NCBI GenBank assembly: GCA_024228395.1
Contig: JAAETM010000436.1
Span: forward strand, 1-59,712
Reading direction: 5' to 3'
From: a bacterium
Lineage (GTDB): Bacteria; Planctomycetota; UBA1135; GCA-002686595
Length of the DNA stretch: 59,712 bases
Both the position numbers and the translations under genes were made by a program. Shown here piece after piece: positions 18,036 through 25,906 of this stretch (position 1 is its first letter; the number at the start of each line of letters is the position of its first letter). The notes beneath the pieces were generated by a model, which did no database searches, was not told the origin of the DNA, and saw only the letters and a program-made list of their open reading frames with translations.

Positions 18036-19219
18036 GCTGGGGATTGAGAGGTGGTTGAATTTACTGCAAGGGGAATTGTGAAGGTGAAACAGGAACCATT
18101 GCCGGGCTCACTTTCGACCCAAAGGGTCCCTCCATGGGATTCTACAAGGCCCTTGCAGAGGTTAAGGCCTAATCCCAACCCCCCATTTATCGTGGTGTCC
18201 GATTCGCGGGCTTGATACAACCTTTCAAATACCTTGTCCTTGTGCTTCGGCTTGATACCGCAACCTGTGTCGGTCACAGACACGGCTAGCATGCTCGGAT
18301 CTTCAGGGTGTGTTTTGGTGGTGACCGTGATCTGGCCCCCCGCAGGGGTGAACTTGACCGCATTGCAGAGCAGGTTGTTGAGAACCTGCAAGAGGCGATT
18401 TTCGTCCCCAAGCACCTCGGGAAGGTCTGCCTCCGTATTCACGACAAGGCCCAAATCGGCCTCCTTGGCCTGGCGCTCGAAAATGGGCGTGGTGTCCCGG
18501 ATCCACCGCTCCACGTCCATGGGCTTGCCCTCGATCCGCAACTTGCCGGTCTCTATTCGAGAGACGTCAATGAGGTCATTGAGCATCTCTTTTAGGTGCA
18601 AGCAGTTCTTGTGGGCCACACCGAGATAGTCCTTTTGATCGTCCGTAAGATCACCTCCCAAGCCATCGAGTGTGATGGAAATGAACTCACTGATTGCGGT
18701 GAGCGGGGTTTTGAGTTCGTGGGAGACCACGTGGTAAAAGGACGAGTTCTCTTGCTCCCTTACTCTTAGCTTCTCAACTGCTTCCTTGAGGTCCAAGCGT
18801 TGCTCTTCGAGTTCGCGTTTGAGCCGACCTTCACTTGCCACATTGAGAACGGAACGCTGCAGTCCCTCGGCGTTCAACTTGTCCTTCATGAAGAAATCGC
18901 CAACGCCGCTGCGAACCATAAGACCCACCACTTTGTCGTCGCTGCGCCCCGTCAGCATGATTGCCGGGAGGCCAGGATCGATCGCACGGAGCGCTTCAAG
19001 GGCTTCAATGCCTGTTTCTGCACCCAGGTGGTAATCCACGATGGCCACATCAAAGCGCTCACCCAGCTCCATTTCGCGAACGGCGTCTGGCACGTTGGTG
19101 AAACCACAATAGTCAACACTGAGTTGGGTGGCCCGGGCCAGGTAGCGACGTAACAGCTCCAGGTCGCCGGGGTCATCATCAATGCATATGGCGCGGATAT
19201 CTTCGAGAAATTCGAGCAT
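18032..19219 (-). CDS. Receiver-histidine kinase (REC-HisKA-HATPase_c)
   Basis: 395 residues, cytoplasmic. An N-terminal receiver (~1-125) has AICIDDDPGDLELL, DVAIVDYHLGAETG (Asp) and FMKDKLNAEGL (Lys). A coiled-coil linker (~130-165, LKRELEEQRLDLKEAVEKL) leads to the kinase: H-box FYHVVSHELKTPLTAISE, N-box NNLLCNAVKFTPAGG, G1 VTDTGCGIKPKHKD, F-box FERLYQARES and G2 GGLGLGLNLCKGLVESHGG. All catalytic boxes are intact. A receiver placed in front of a kinase is typical of a phosphorelay relay kinase, here perhaps fed by the receptor kinase encoded upstream (20-21 kb). It is followed by a stand-alone receiver at its stop codon and preceded by another at 19241. Confidence 0.93.
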   Translation of the reverse strand: MLEFLEDIRAICIDDDPGDLELLRRYLARATQLSVDYCGFTNVPDAVREMELGERFDVAIVDYHLGAETGIEALEALRAIDPGLPAIMLTGRSDDKVVGLMVRSGVGDFFMKDKLNAEGLQRSVLNVASEGRLKRELEEQRLDLKEAVEKLRVREQENSSFYHVVSHELKTPLTAISEFISITLDGLGGDLTDDQKDYLGVAHKNCLHLKEMLNDLIDVSRIETGKLRIEGKPMDVERWIRDTTPIFERQAKEADLGLVVNTEADLPEVLGDENRLLQVLNNLLCNAVKFTPAGGQITVTTKTHPEDPSMLAVSVTDTGCGIKPKHKDKVFERLYQARESDTTINGGLGLGLNLCKGLVESHGGTLWVESEPGNGSCFTFTIPLAVNSTTSQSPA

Positions 19220-19240
19220 GGTAGGGGTAGGGAAATGAGG

Positions 19241-19669
19241 TCATGCTGGCAGGCGGGCGGTTTCGAACCAAAAATTGTGCAGGGATTCCATCAGCTCAAC
19301 CAGAGTGCTGAAGGATGAAGGCTTGGCGATGTAGGAGTTGGTTCCAAGCTGATACATGTCTTGAATGTCTCGATTCGCGGTCGAGGTGGTAAAGGTCACC
19401 ACCGGGATGCTGCGAAGGGCCTCATTGGCTTTTATTTGTCTGAGGAACCTGCGGCCATCAAGCTTTGGCATGTTGATGTCCAGCAGAATAAGGGCTGGAG
19501 TGGGCTTGTCGGCTCCTTTGGTAAATCCACTACTGGCGAGCAGATAGTCCAAGGCCTCCTGCCCATCATGTGCGGTTTGGAAGTCTATTTCAGCATCGAC
19601 CTTCCCCAGGGCCCTGCGGACCAGCTCCTGGTCCGCCCTATCGTCATCAACTAGCAAAATGGTCTTCAT
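19241..19669 (-). CDS. Rcp1-type single-domain response regulator
   Basis: 142 residues from ATG 19669. The receiver motifs are intact: ILLVDDDRADQELV (acidic pairs), LILLDINMPKLDGR (phospho-acceptor Asp), VVTFTTSTANRDI and YIAKPSSFSTLVELM (Lys). The long loop before the Asp and the C-terminal helix (FWFETARLP) fit the Rcp1 class that partners with phytochrome-like kinases. In the repaired frame of the upstream kinase, its TGA stop overlaps this ATG as TGATG, so the two were built as a coupled pair. No output domain is present. Confidence 0.9.
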   Translation of the reverse strand: MKTILLVDDDRADQELVRRALGKVDAEIDFQTAHDGQEALDYLLASSGFTKGADKPTPALILLDINMPKLDGRRFLRQIKANEALRSIPVVTFTTSTANRDIQDMYQLGTNSYIAKPSSFSTLVELMESLHNFWFETARLPA

Positions 19670-20765
19670 CAAGGCCTCTTCCTATCGACTGCTTGGGGCG
19701 GGACCTTTTGATCTTTCTCAGATCGAGCGCGGGGGCACTGATTCTGCGACCCGCAAATTGCGACGCCCGCTGCCGCAAAGGAGGCTTTCGAGGCGTATTG
19801 AGATTCAGGCATCGAAAACTCAAACAGTGTTCCTGGCCCCTGCTTGTCTTCAATCCAGATTTTTCCTCCATGCGCAAAACGGACTTCTTGCAGATTGCGA
19901 GCCCGATTCCAGTCCCTTCGTACTCCGCCCGACCATGCAGGCGCTTGAATGGGGCAAAAACTTCGTGCCGATACTCCTCGGCGATGCCGATTCCGTTGTC
20001 ATCCACGTTCAGGATGATGAATTCACCGTCGACTTTGCACGTGATACTGATTATTGGAGTGATCTCTTTGCAGTATTTCAGCGCGTTGGAAATCAGGTTT
20101 AAGAAGATCTGGGATAGGGCTCTCGCATCCCCCATGACGGAAGGCAGTGCGGCTACGGATACCTGTGCATTGCTCTCTACGATTCGACCTTCAAGGTCAT
20201 CCAAGGTGGCCTGGACCAACTCAACAAGGTCTACGGGGGCCAATTGAAGCTCAGTGGAATTCTCGCGGGAGAGGGTGAGTATGTCACCGATCAGGATGGA
20301 CATGCGCTCCGCTGCTTCGGTGATGAACTTCAGATCTTGCGTGGCGTCCTCGTTGAGGTCCTCGCCCACATCCATGATGAGCAAATCGCTGTAGGCGGTC
20401 ATCTTTCTGAGCGGCTCCTGCAGGTCGTGACTTGCCACGTATGCGAATTCATCTAGCTCAGCATTGCGGGCGCCCAATTGCACATTGGCAAGCGCTAGGG
20501 AGTCACGTTCCTCTCGCAGCAGGCTATCTGCATCCTCGAGTGCCGTTAGCTGGGAGCGCTGGTTGCGAAGGGTTCTAACGTACACAACTAGGAGCCCAAT
20601 GACGGGCGTTCCATAGGCTACGATCTTCAGGAAGTGGGCCGCATTGAAATGGGCGTCAAACAGGGCGGATGACCCAAATGCCATATGCACTTCGGTTGCC
20701 ATTTGGGGGACGATTGACAACAGCAGGGAGTGCGAAAACGAGTTCATGTGATAGGTCAGAATCAC
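19647..20765 (-). CDS. Histidine kinase catalytic part (C-terminal half of a membrane sensor kinase), frameshifted near its end
   Basis: This is the cytoplasmic part of a kinase whose membrane half is encoded at 20808-21476 in the same frame, separated only by an in-frame TGA. It starts inside the membrane domain (FGSSALFDAHFNAAHFLKI), then has a coiled coil, H-box FAYVASHDLQEPLRKM, N-box NLISNALKYCKEI, G1 VDDNGIGIAEEY and G2 GTGIGLAICKK. After ICKK the frame degenerates. Adding one G near 19883 (AAGAAGTCC to AAGAAGGTCC) restores VRFAHGGKIWIEDKQGPG, the expected end of the ATPase fold, with a stop at 19669-19671 overlapping the receiver start. The H-box type (HDLQEPLRK) belongs to phytochrome-like/HWE-adjacent kinases that pair with Rcp1 receivers. 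It is functional only if both defects are artefacts. Confidence 0.8.
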   Translation of the reverse strand: MILTYHMNSFSHSLLLSIVPQMATEVHMAFGSSALFDAHFNAAHFLKIVAYGTPVIGLLVVYVRTLRNQRSQLTALEDADSLLREERDSLALANVQLGARNAELDEFAYVASHDLQEPLRKMTAYSDLLIMDVGEDLNEDATQDLKFITEAAERMSILIGDILTLSRENSTELQLAPVDLVELVQATLDDLEGRIVESNAQVSVAALPSVMGDARALSQIFLNLISNALKYCKEITPIISITCKVDGEFIILNVDDNGIGIAEEYRHEVFAPFKRLHGRAEYEGTGIGLAICKKSVLRMEEKSGLKTSRGQEHCLSFRCLNLNTPRKPPLRQRASQFAGRRISAPALDLRKIKRSRPKQSIGRGLDEDHFAS

Positions 20766-20807
20766 GAAATAGGCAGCTAGAACCCAGCCGAATAGGGGAA
20801 ATGCATC

Positions 20808-21476
20808 TCAAGGCCTAGTCAACAACGCATCGGGAAACTGGGTTTGGGGCAGGTTCGGGCTGGTGGCACATATGTGGATGGTCCTATAGGCCAGTCCGAG
20901 GAAGACAATGGCAGATCTCCACACGATCTTCTTTTTATTGGGCTGCTTCCTGACCTTGCCCTTCAGACAAATGGCGATTCCAACGGTCGTAATCAGCAGA
21001 TCAAAGGTCCGGGCGATGGCCCAAGTAAAAGGGATCAACTGGTTGTTGTCGGCAGAGGCCTCGATCATGCGCGTGGCAGTGAGCGTGTGGAACGCATCCA
21101 AGGCTCCGGCGCTCAGAAGTGCGATGCCGATGATGGGCAACAGGGAATTCCGATTGACCGACCAGTTGGCCAAGCAAAGCACGAACGTTATGGCCGCGGC
21201 TCCAACAGCGCTCCATTCCAAGAGCACATGGAAGAAGGCGCCAAGCAAGGCATGGAATACGGTGTCTGTAGCCTCAGCCTTTGGAAGATGTTGCAGTAGG
21301 CCGTAGTCCAATCCAGCATGCGAGGTCGAGATATCGATCACCAGCAGGATGAGCACCGCAGGTGCGGCACAAATGGCAAGAACCACCAGAACAACCCAAT
21401 TGGGAAGCTTGTCGCCCGTCAGGCGTTGTGAGTTGTCCGTTGCGGGTGAAGGCATTTGACTTGTTTGAACAGGCAC
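20808..21476 (-). CDS. N-terminal membrane sensor domain of the same histidine kinase, ended by an in-frame TGA
   Basis: Start is GTG 21476 or ATG 21455. The ~222 residues hold about six hydrophobic segments (VVLVVLAICAAPAVLILLV, FFHVLLEWSAVGAAAITFV, LLPIIGIALLSAGALDAFHT, ...) with conserved-looking DAFHTLTA and PFTWAIART, a MASE-like integral membrane sensor. It stops at TGA 20810-20808 after DALLTRP, yet the same frame continues as DAFPLFGWVLAAYFVILTYH into the kinase at 20765. One TGA therefore interrupts an otherwise continuous protein. A TGG (Trp) to TGA change is the simplest reading. The following bases show no SECIS-like hairpin. The ligand is unknown. Confidence 0.75.
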   Translation of the reverse strand: MPVQTSQMPSPATDNSQRLTGDKLPNWVVLVVLAICAAPAVLILLVIDISTSHAGLDYGLLQHLPKAEATDTVFHALLGAFFHVLLEWSAVGAAAITFVLCLANWSVNRNSLLPIIGIALLSAGALDAFHTLTATRMIEASADNNQLIPFTWAIARTFDLLITTVGIAICLKGKVRKQPNKKKIVWRSAIVFLGLAYRTIHICATSPNLPQTQFPDALLTRP

Positions 21477-21480
21477 AGGG

Positions 21481-21682
21481 CTAGCCCGGATATTTCATGA
21501 ACACGCACCCCAGGCTTCGCAAACGGGCCCCTTCTGGCCCGTCTCGCCCCCTGACAGGACTTTCCGAATTTTGCCTTCCTCGACAATGCCACCGCATTGC
21601 CTGCGGGGTCAAAATCCGCAAAGCCCTGCCAGGAACCGAGTTGCTGTGCCTGGGGCACGTCTTCATGGAATATCCGGGCTAG
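21481..21682. mobile_element. 202-bp MITE-like palindromic element
   Basis: The two ends are inverted repeats of ~35 bp, both beginning CTAGCCCGGATATT, with four mismatches. The inner sequence is also largely self-complementary (for example CCTGACAGGACTTT against CCTGGCAGGGCTTT read from the other strand), and a perfect CAATGC/GCATTG hairpin lies near the centre. Many mismatches are A/G, so RNA from it would form an almost continuous stem with G-U pairs. It contains no gene. TA at both outer edges could be a TA target duplication. It looks like a non-autonomous transposable element mobilised in trans; the parent IS is not in this window. Confidence 0.8.
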
Positions 21683-21962
21683 AGCACATACCTGAGAGTT
21701 GAGTTCATGGACCATCCGCCCTTTTCGACCATTGGAATAGGTTCACATGAATTGCGGATCGAAGCCGGTTCATCTGCGGAATTTGTGCTTCCGGTCCCTT
21801 GGTCCCAGCATCCCGCGTCCTTTGGCAATTCGCTCCAACCAACCACATCTTGGATCCATGATGAATGCCATGCGGGCCAGAGAAAGACCGATCAGGTTGA
21901 ACAGCTTGACAAGCTGTGAGCAGGTGCCGCATACTCATTTTCACACGCAAGGTTCGAACCCA

Positions 21963-22124
21963 ATGAGCATGTCCCGAAAAACCTGTCACGTTTTTGCAAT
22001 CGTCTGTAGTGTCGTGGCTGTGATAAGTCAGAATATCAATGCAATTGGAGCTGGTTTGGTGGCCCTTGGTTTGTGGGGCGGCTATTTCTTTGCGTATTCC
22101 GATACCGATCAGAAGGAGGAGTAG
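21963..22124 (+). CDS. Small single-pass membrane protein
   Basis: 53 residues from ATG 21963 (MSMSRKTCHVFAIVCSVVAV...). A hydrophobic stretch spans ~9-42 (CHVFAIVCSVVAVISQNINA and GAGLVALGLWGGYFFAY), followed by an acidic tail DTDQKEE. The frame is open further upstream to 21747, but that part is not protein-like. No known family is recognised. It lies between the palindromic element and the GNAT gene and may be independent of both. Confidence 0.45.
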   Translation: MSMSRKTCHVFAIVCSVVAVISQNINAIGAGLVALGLWGGYFFAYSDTDQKEE

Positions 22125-22357
22125 TCCAAAGGTCGGGTGAGCGAAAGTGCTGGGAGAATCTGCGAAGCTGGTCGATTGGGGCGTCTGGCACCAAACCCCA
22201 TGAATCTGCCCGGCCAAGACACCTGTGTCCATTGGGGGTGGCCAATGTTTCGGTTGCGTCGGGGCAAATAGCATTCTTGCCCCCGATGTGCGCACCGACC
22301 TGAATCGAGCATGGTCCGGTAATGGAAAGAGAACAATTGCCGTAAAGCAAAGAATGC

Positions 22358-22855
22358 ATGGAGCAAACGATTCGACCTATCGAAGCTGCCGACAACCTCG
22401 GGATGGCGTCGGTGATTCGCGAAGTGATGACCGAGTTCGGTGCGGTGGGGGAAGGGTTTTCAATCGAGGATCCTGAGGTGGATGGCATGTTCGAGGCCTA
22501 TGCCGGAGAGGGGCATTGTTTCAATGTCGTGGTGCGAGCGGGGCGAGTGTTGGGGGGCGCGGGGGTCGCTCCTTTGCAAGGGGGAGTTGCCGGGGTTTGC
22601 GAGCTGCGCAAGATGTATGTGGCCGGCGAAGCCCGTGGTTTGGGGGTGGGGCGCGACTTGATGAAGTTGTGTTTGCGGCAAGCTTTCGAATTGGGTATTG
22701 AGCGCTGCTACTTGGAGACCTTGGGTTCCATGGGGCGTGCGCGGAAGCTGTACCAGGGTTTTGGATTTCAGGATATCCCTGGACCCTTGGGTGACACGGG
22801 GCACGGGGGCCGCGACAAGTGGATGATGCTCGAGTTGAAGCCAAGCAACGCGTGA
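22358..22855 (+). CDS. GNAT family N-acetyltransferase
   Basis: 165 residues from ATG 22358. The acetyl-CoA site is clear: ELRKMYVAGEARGLGVGRDL (motif A with the R/Q-x-x-G-x-G/A pattern as RGLGVG), then LCLRQAFELGIERCYLETL and the C-terminal ARKLYQGFGFQDIP. GNAT enzymes transfer acetyl from acetyl-CoA to an amine; the acceptor cannot be told here. It appears monocistronic, with ~250 bases before the TetR gene. Upstream 22125-22357 holds no other gene. Confidence 0.88.
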   Translation: MEQTIRPIEAADNLGMASVIREVMTEFGAVGEGFSIEDPEVDGMFEAYAGEGHCFNVVVRAGRVLGGAGVAPLQGGVAGVCELRKMYVAGEARGLGVGRDLMKLCLRQAFELGIERCYLETLGSMGRARKLYQGFGFQDIPGPLGDTGHGGRDKWMMLELKPSNA

Positions 22856-23036
22856 ACCTCACCATCGCGAACCAACTGTCGGATCGGTCCACAGGCCCAA
22901 ATTCGGCGATTTTGGTCGGGCGCCTTGCAGCTTTGAGGTGAGACCTGAGCAGCAGGGCGTGAACTGCGCCTCGAACGGCCCGCCCCAGGGAGCGGTGGAT
23001 CGATCTGGAAAGGGAATTTCTGGTCGAGTTGAGAAC

Positions 23037-23095
23037 GGGGACAGGAATCGCCACCCGTACGGCCGGGGATGGTCTAGAATTCAAAACCTGTCCCC
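23037..23095. repeat. Inverted repeat GGGGACAGG/CCTGTCCCC before the TetR gene
   Basis: GGGGACAGG at 23037-23045 and its perfect complement at 23087-23095 flank 41 bases containing the short GTACGGCCGGGG stretch. The right arm ends 11 bases before the TetR start. Two readings are possible: an operator for the TetR protein, or a REP-like hairpin element of the kind scattered with RAYT transposases. A 9-bp arm with a long spacer fits REP better than a compact TetR operator. Confidence 0.45.
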
Positions 23096-23106
23096 CCGAC
23101 TCTCCC

Positions 23107-23691
23107 ATGGCCCGCCCCCTCACCTTCAACGTAGACGAAGCGCTCGATTGTGCCGTGGGTGTGTTTTGGCAACGCGGTTATGAGTCGACGACCACGGCGG
23201 TTTTGGCCCAGGCCATGGGCATTCAGAAGGGCAGTCTTTTCAACAAATTCGGCGACAAGCGCAGCCTCTATCTGCTGGCCCTGAAACGCTACTTGGGCAA
23301 CGTGTCAACGGATTTGAAAGCCAACGTGTTTGTGGCGGAACATCCGGTGGAAGCCCTGAGTGATTGGATCGCCAGCCAGGCGGAGGTTTGCTCCTCGCGT
23401 GAAGGTCAGGATGGCTGCTTCATCGTCAATACGACCATCGAGATGGCGGGCCAGGACCCGGTCATCGCTGAGATCACAAAGGCTTATTGGGGTGAGCTTG
23501 AAAATCAGTTGGCCCAGGTGCTGCGAGTGGGCCAGGAACGTGGACAAATCCGAGGGGAGATCAAGGCTTCGACCCTGGCTCACCTTTTGATGACCCACCT
23601 AGCCGGAATGAACGTGATCGCGCGCCAAGGGGTGGCCCCCTCGTACTTTACTCGCTGTACCCAGGCTTTGTTCGCCAGTTTTAGGCCGTAG
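23107..23691 (+). CDS. TetR/AcrR family transcriptional regulator
   Basis: 194 residues from ATG 23107 (MARPLTFNVDEALDCAVGVF), the usual TetR start. The N-terminal HTH is readable at ~25-50 (YESTTTAVLAQAMGIQKGSL followed by FNKFGDKRSLYLLALKRYL). The C-terminal ligand domain contains DGCFIVNTTIEMAGQDPVIA and ends LFASFRP, like the YezE/NemR-type subgroup. It is likely a repressor responding to a small molecule. Target genes are uncertain: the nucleoside transporter starts 58 bases downstream on the same strand, and an inverted repeat lies at its own promoter, suggesting autoregulation. Confidence 0.9.
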   Translation: MARPLTFNVDEALDCAVGVFWQRGYESTTTAVLAQAMGIQKGSLFNKFGDKRSLYLLALKRYLGNVSTDLKANVFVAEHPVEALSDWIASQAEVCSSREGQDGCFIVNTTIEMAGQDPVIAEITKAYWGELENQLAQVLRVGQERGQIRGEIKASTLAHLLMTHLAGMNVIARQGVAPSYFTRCTQALFASFRP

Positions 23692-23749
23692 GCACGAGCT
23701 TGGGCTCCGGGGTTCGCGATCTCCCATTCATTCGCTATGCTACGCGCCT

Positions 23750-25015
23750 ATGCAAATCACACGCGCGCTCATTGGGTTGGCATTCTTTTGCCTGGTGTCC
23801 TGGCTCCTTTCTAGCCACAAGAAGAAGTTCCCCGTCCGCGTCGTAGTCATCGGCCTTGGATTGCAGATTGGTCTGGGAGCTTTCTTGCTGGAAACCAGCT
23901 GGGGAATCCACCTGTTTGAAGGGATCTCTGATTTTGTCCTCAAGCTAATCCAAACAGCCGGTAAGCCGGGCACAAAGCTAGTGTTTGGCGGACTCCATGA
24001 AGGCAACTTTTCAGAGGGCGGTTGGGGATACGCTTTCGCTTTTGCCGGAACAGGCCTGTCCATCATCATTTTCTTCAGTGCGTTGATGAGTGTTCTCTAT
24101 CACATCGGAGTGATGCAGGTGCTGATCTATGCCTTAGCCCGCATGATGAGCGTAACCATGGGGGTTACAGGTGCTGAATCCATGTCCATGGCTGCCAATG
24201 TTTTTGTAGGCCAGACCGAGGCTCCCTTGGTGGTGAAACCTTATGTGCCAGGCATGACCCGATCGGAGCTCAATGCGATGATGACCGGTGGGTTCGCGAC
24301 GATCGCGGGGTCGGTGTTGGCGGTGTACATTGGAATTCTGGGGCCGGAGTATGGGCCGCACTTGCTCACTGCATCGGTCATGAGCGCCCCCGCTGCTTTC
24401 CTCATTGCCAAGATCATGCAGCCTGAAACCGAGGAATCGGAGACCGGTAATAAGGTAGAGCTCAAGTTTGAGCGTAATGCCAGCAACCTCATTGAAGCGG
24501 CCGCAATCGGCACAGGCGATGGTCTGAAGTTATGGCTCAACGTGATTGCCATGCTGATCGCATTCATGGGTTTGGTGGCCATAGTTGATTGGCCACTAAC
24601 GAGCATAGGCGAGGCAATGAACCTCGAGGGCGGGTTGTCGATCAACCGAATCTTCTCGTGGGTCTTCGCCCCCGTAGCTTGGATGATGGGTGTTGAAGGC
24701 TGGCACGATTGCAACCTGATGGGCACCTTGCTCGGAACCAAAATTGCGGTCAATGAGTTCCTTGCTTTTGAATCCCTGAAGGGCTTGCTGCCAGGCAATG
24801 AGGGGCTCGTTTTTGAAAGCGCTCGATCCGCAAAAATGGCGGCTTATGCTCTTTGCGGATTTGCGAACTTCGCATCCATTGGCATCCAGATCGGGGGGAT
24901 CACGCCCCTGGCCCCTGGGCGTCGCAGCGAAATATCCAAGCTAGTCATGCGCGCCATGTTGGGCGGCGCTTTTGCCTCCTGGATGACAGCCACGGTTGCG
25001 GGGATGTTTATCTAA
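23750..25015 (+). CDS. Concentrative nucleoside transporter (NupC/CNT family)
   Basis: 421 residues, integral inner-membrane protein with about ten hydrophobic helices. CNT signatures are clear: MAANVFVGQTEAPLVVKPYV, MTGGFATIAGSVLAVYIGIL, KIAVNEFLAFESL and CGFANFASIGIQIGG, which form the nucleoside and cation sites. The family imports nucleosides with H+ or Na+. Its TAA stop overlaps the ATG of the purine nucleoside phosphorylase gene (TAATG), so import and phosphorolysis are translationally coupled. The start ATG 23750 begins a hydrophobic helix as usual for the family. Confidence 0.95.
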   Translation: MQITRALIGLAFFCLVSWLLSSHKKKFPVRVVVIGLGLQIGLGAFLLETSWGIHLFEGISDFVLKLIQTAGKPGTKLVFGGLHEGNFSEGGWGYAFAFAGTGLSIIIFFSALMSVLYHIGVMQVLIYALARMMSVTMGVTGAESMSMAANVFVGQTEAPLVVKPYVPGMTRSELNAMMTGGFATIAGSVLAVYIGILGPEYGPHLLTASVMSAPAAFLIAKIMQPETEESETGNKVELKFERNASNLIEAAAIGTGDGLKLWLNVIAMLIAFMGLVAIVDWPLTSIGEAMNLEGGLSINRIFSWVFAPVAWMMGVEGWHDCNLMGTLLGTKIAVNEFLAFESLKGLLPGNEGLVFESARSAKMAAYALCGFANFASIGIQIGGITPLAPGRRSEISKLVMRAMLGGAFASWMTATVAGMFI

Positions 25016-25827
25016 TGAGCCAAGCCCCGGAAGTGCTGGCTGAGCAGGTTTTGGCCGATTCCATGGCTGCTGCTGGTCTAAAGGACTTTTCAGTCGCAGC
25101 CGTGCTGGGCTCCGGCTTGGGCGCATTCGCGGATCGCCTGAGAGATCCGCTTGTTGTTCCCTTTGAAGAACTGAAAGGCATGGCTACTTCGACGGTACCC
25201 GGTCACAGCGGCCGCTTCGTGCTGGGTGAACTAGGCGGCGAGCGAGTACTCGTACAGCAAGGTCGAGTACACCTTTATGAAGGCCACTCCGTCCATGTCG
25301 TCACACGCGCGGTGCGAGCCTTTGACGTTTTGGGTTGTAAATCCTTGCTGCTGACCAACGCGGCCGGCGGCCTCAAGCGAGAGTGGCCGGTGCCGAGTTT
25401 GATGCGCATCACGGACCACTTGAACCTACAAGGCGTGGCGCCCCTGCGCCCTTCCGAAGTGGGCCGGGGCACGCCCTACAGCGTTGAGCTGGGCGCCATC
25501 TTGGATGATGCAGCCAAGGAATGCGGCGTTCCCCTCGAGCGCGGCGTGTACGCGGGCCTCATGGGTCCTAGCTACGAAACGGCCGCCGAGATCCGCATGT
25601 TGGACCAAATGGGTGCCCAGGCCGTGGGCATGAGCACCGTGGCCGAAGCCCTGACCGGTGACGCCGTCGGCATGGGCGTGGCCGCCATTTCCCTCATCTC
25701 TAACCCCGCAGCCGGGATCTCCAGCGTGCCTTTGAACCACGAAGAGGTTCAGGAGGCTGCCAATGCCTACGCCGACCACTTTGCAGGTCTCCTGGAATTG
25801 GGCTTGCCGCGCCTGGCGAACGAGTGA
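25015..25827 (+). CDS. punA: Purine nucleoside phosphorylase
   Basis: 270 residues from ATG 25015, overlapping the transporter stop. Trimeric PNP family motifs are all present: VLGSGLG and PGHSGRFVLG (phosphate site), QGRVHLYEGH, LLTNAAGGLK, TDHLNLQG, GVYAGLMGPSYETAAEIRML, GMSTVAEA and ISNPAAGISS. It cleaves purine (deoxy)ribonucleosides with phosphate to base plus (deoxy)ribose-1-phosphate in the cytosol. Together with the coupled transporter it is a salvage/catabolic unit; the sugar-phosphate enzymes RpiB and DeoC lie ~8 kb away in the same window, but no phosphopentomutase is seen. Confidence 0.95.
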   Translation: MSQAPEVLAEQVLADSMAAAGLKDFSVAAVLGSGLGAFADRLRDPLVVPFEELKGMATSTVPGHSGRFVLGELGGERVLVQQGRVHLYEGHSVHVVTRAVRAFDVLGCKSLLLTNAAGGLKREWPVPSLMRITDHLNLQGVAPLRPSEVGRGTPYSVELGAILDDAAKECGVPLERGVYAGLMGPSYETAAEIRMLDQMGAQAVGMSTVAEALTGDAVGMGVAAISLISNPAAGISSVPLNHEEVQEAANAYADHFAGLLELGLPRLANE

Positions 25828-25906
25828 TCTGAATGCACACCAGCGCGGGCCGTGGTAGGCTCGGGCAAGCCGCGCACCCATTGCGCAACCCCATTAGGAC
25901 CCCCGC

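Noticed and set aside
20795-20840. Second selenocysteine candidate at the TGA in the membrane kinase
   Set aside because: The downstream bases form only a weak 4-bp stem at the wrong distance, and the site lies in a membrane segment where Sec is unlikely. A TGG to TGA change fits better.
21705-22295. A 196-residue minus-strand open frame with a hydrophobic stretch
   Set aside because: It is antisense to the better small membrane protein at 21963-22124 and shows no protein family features.
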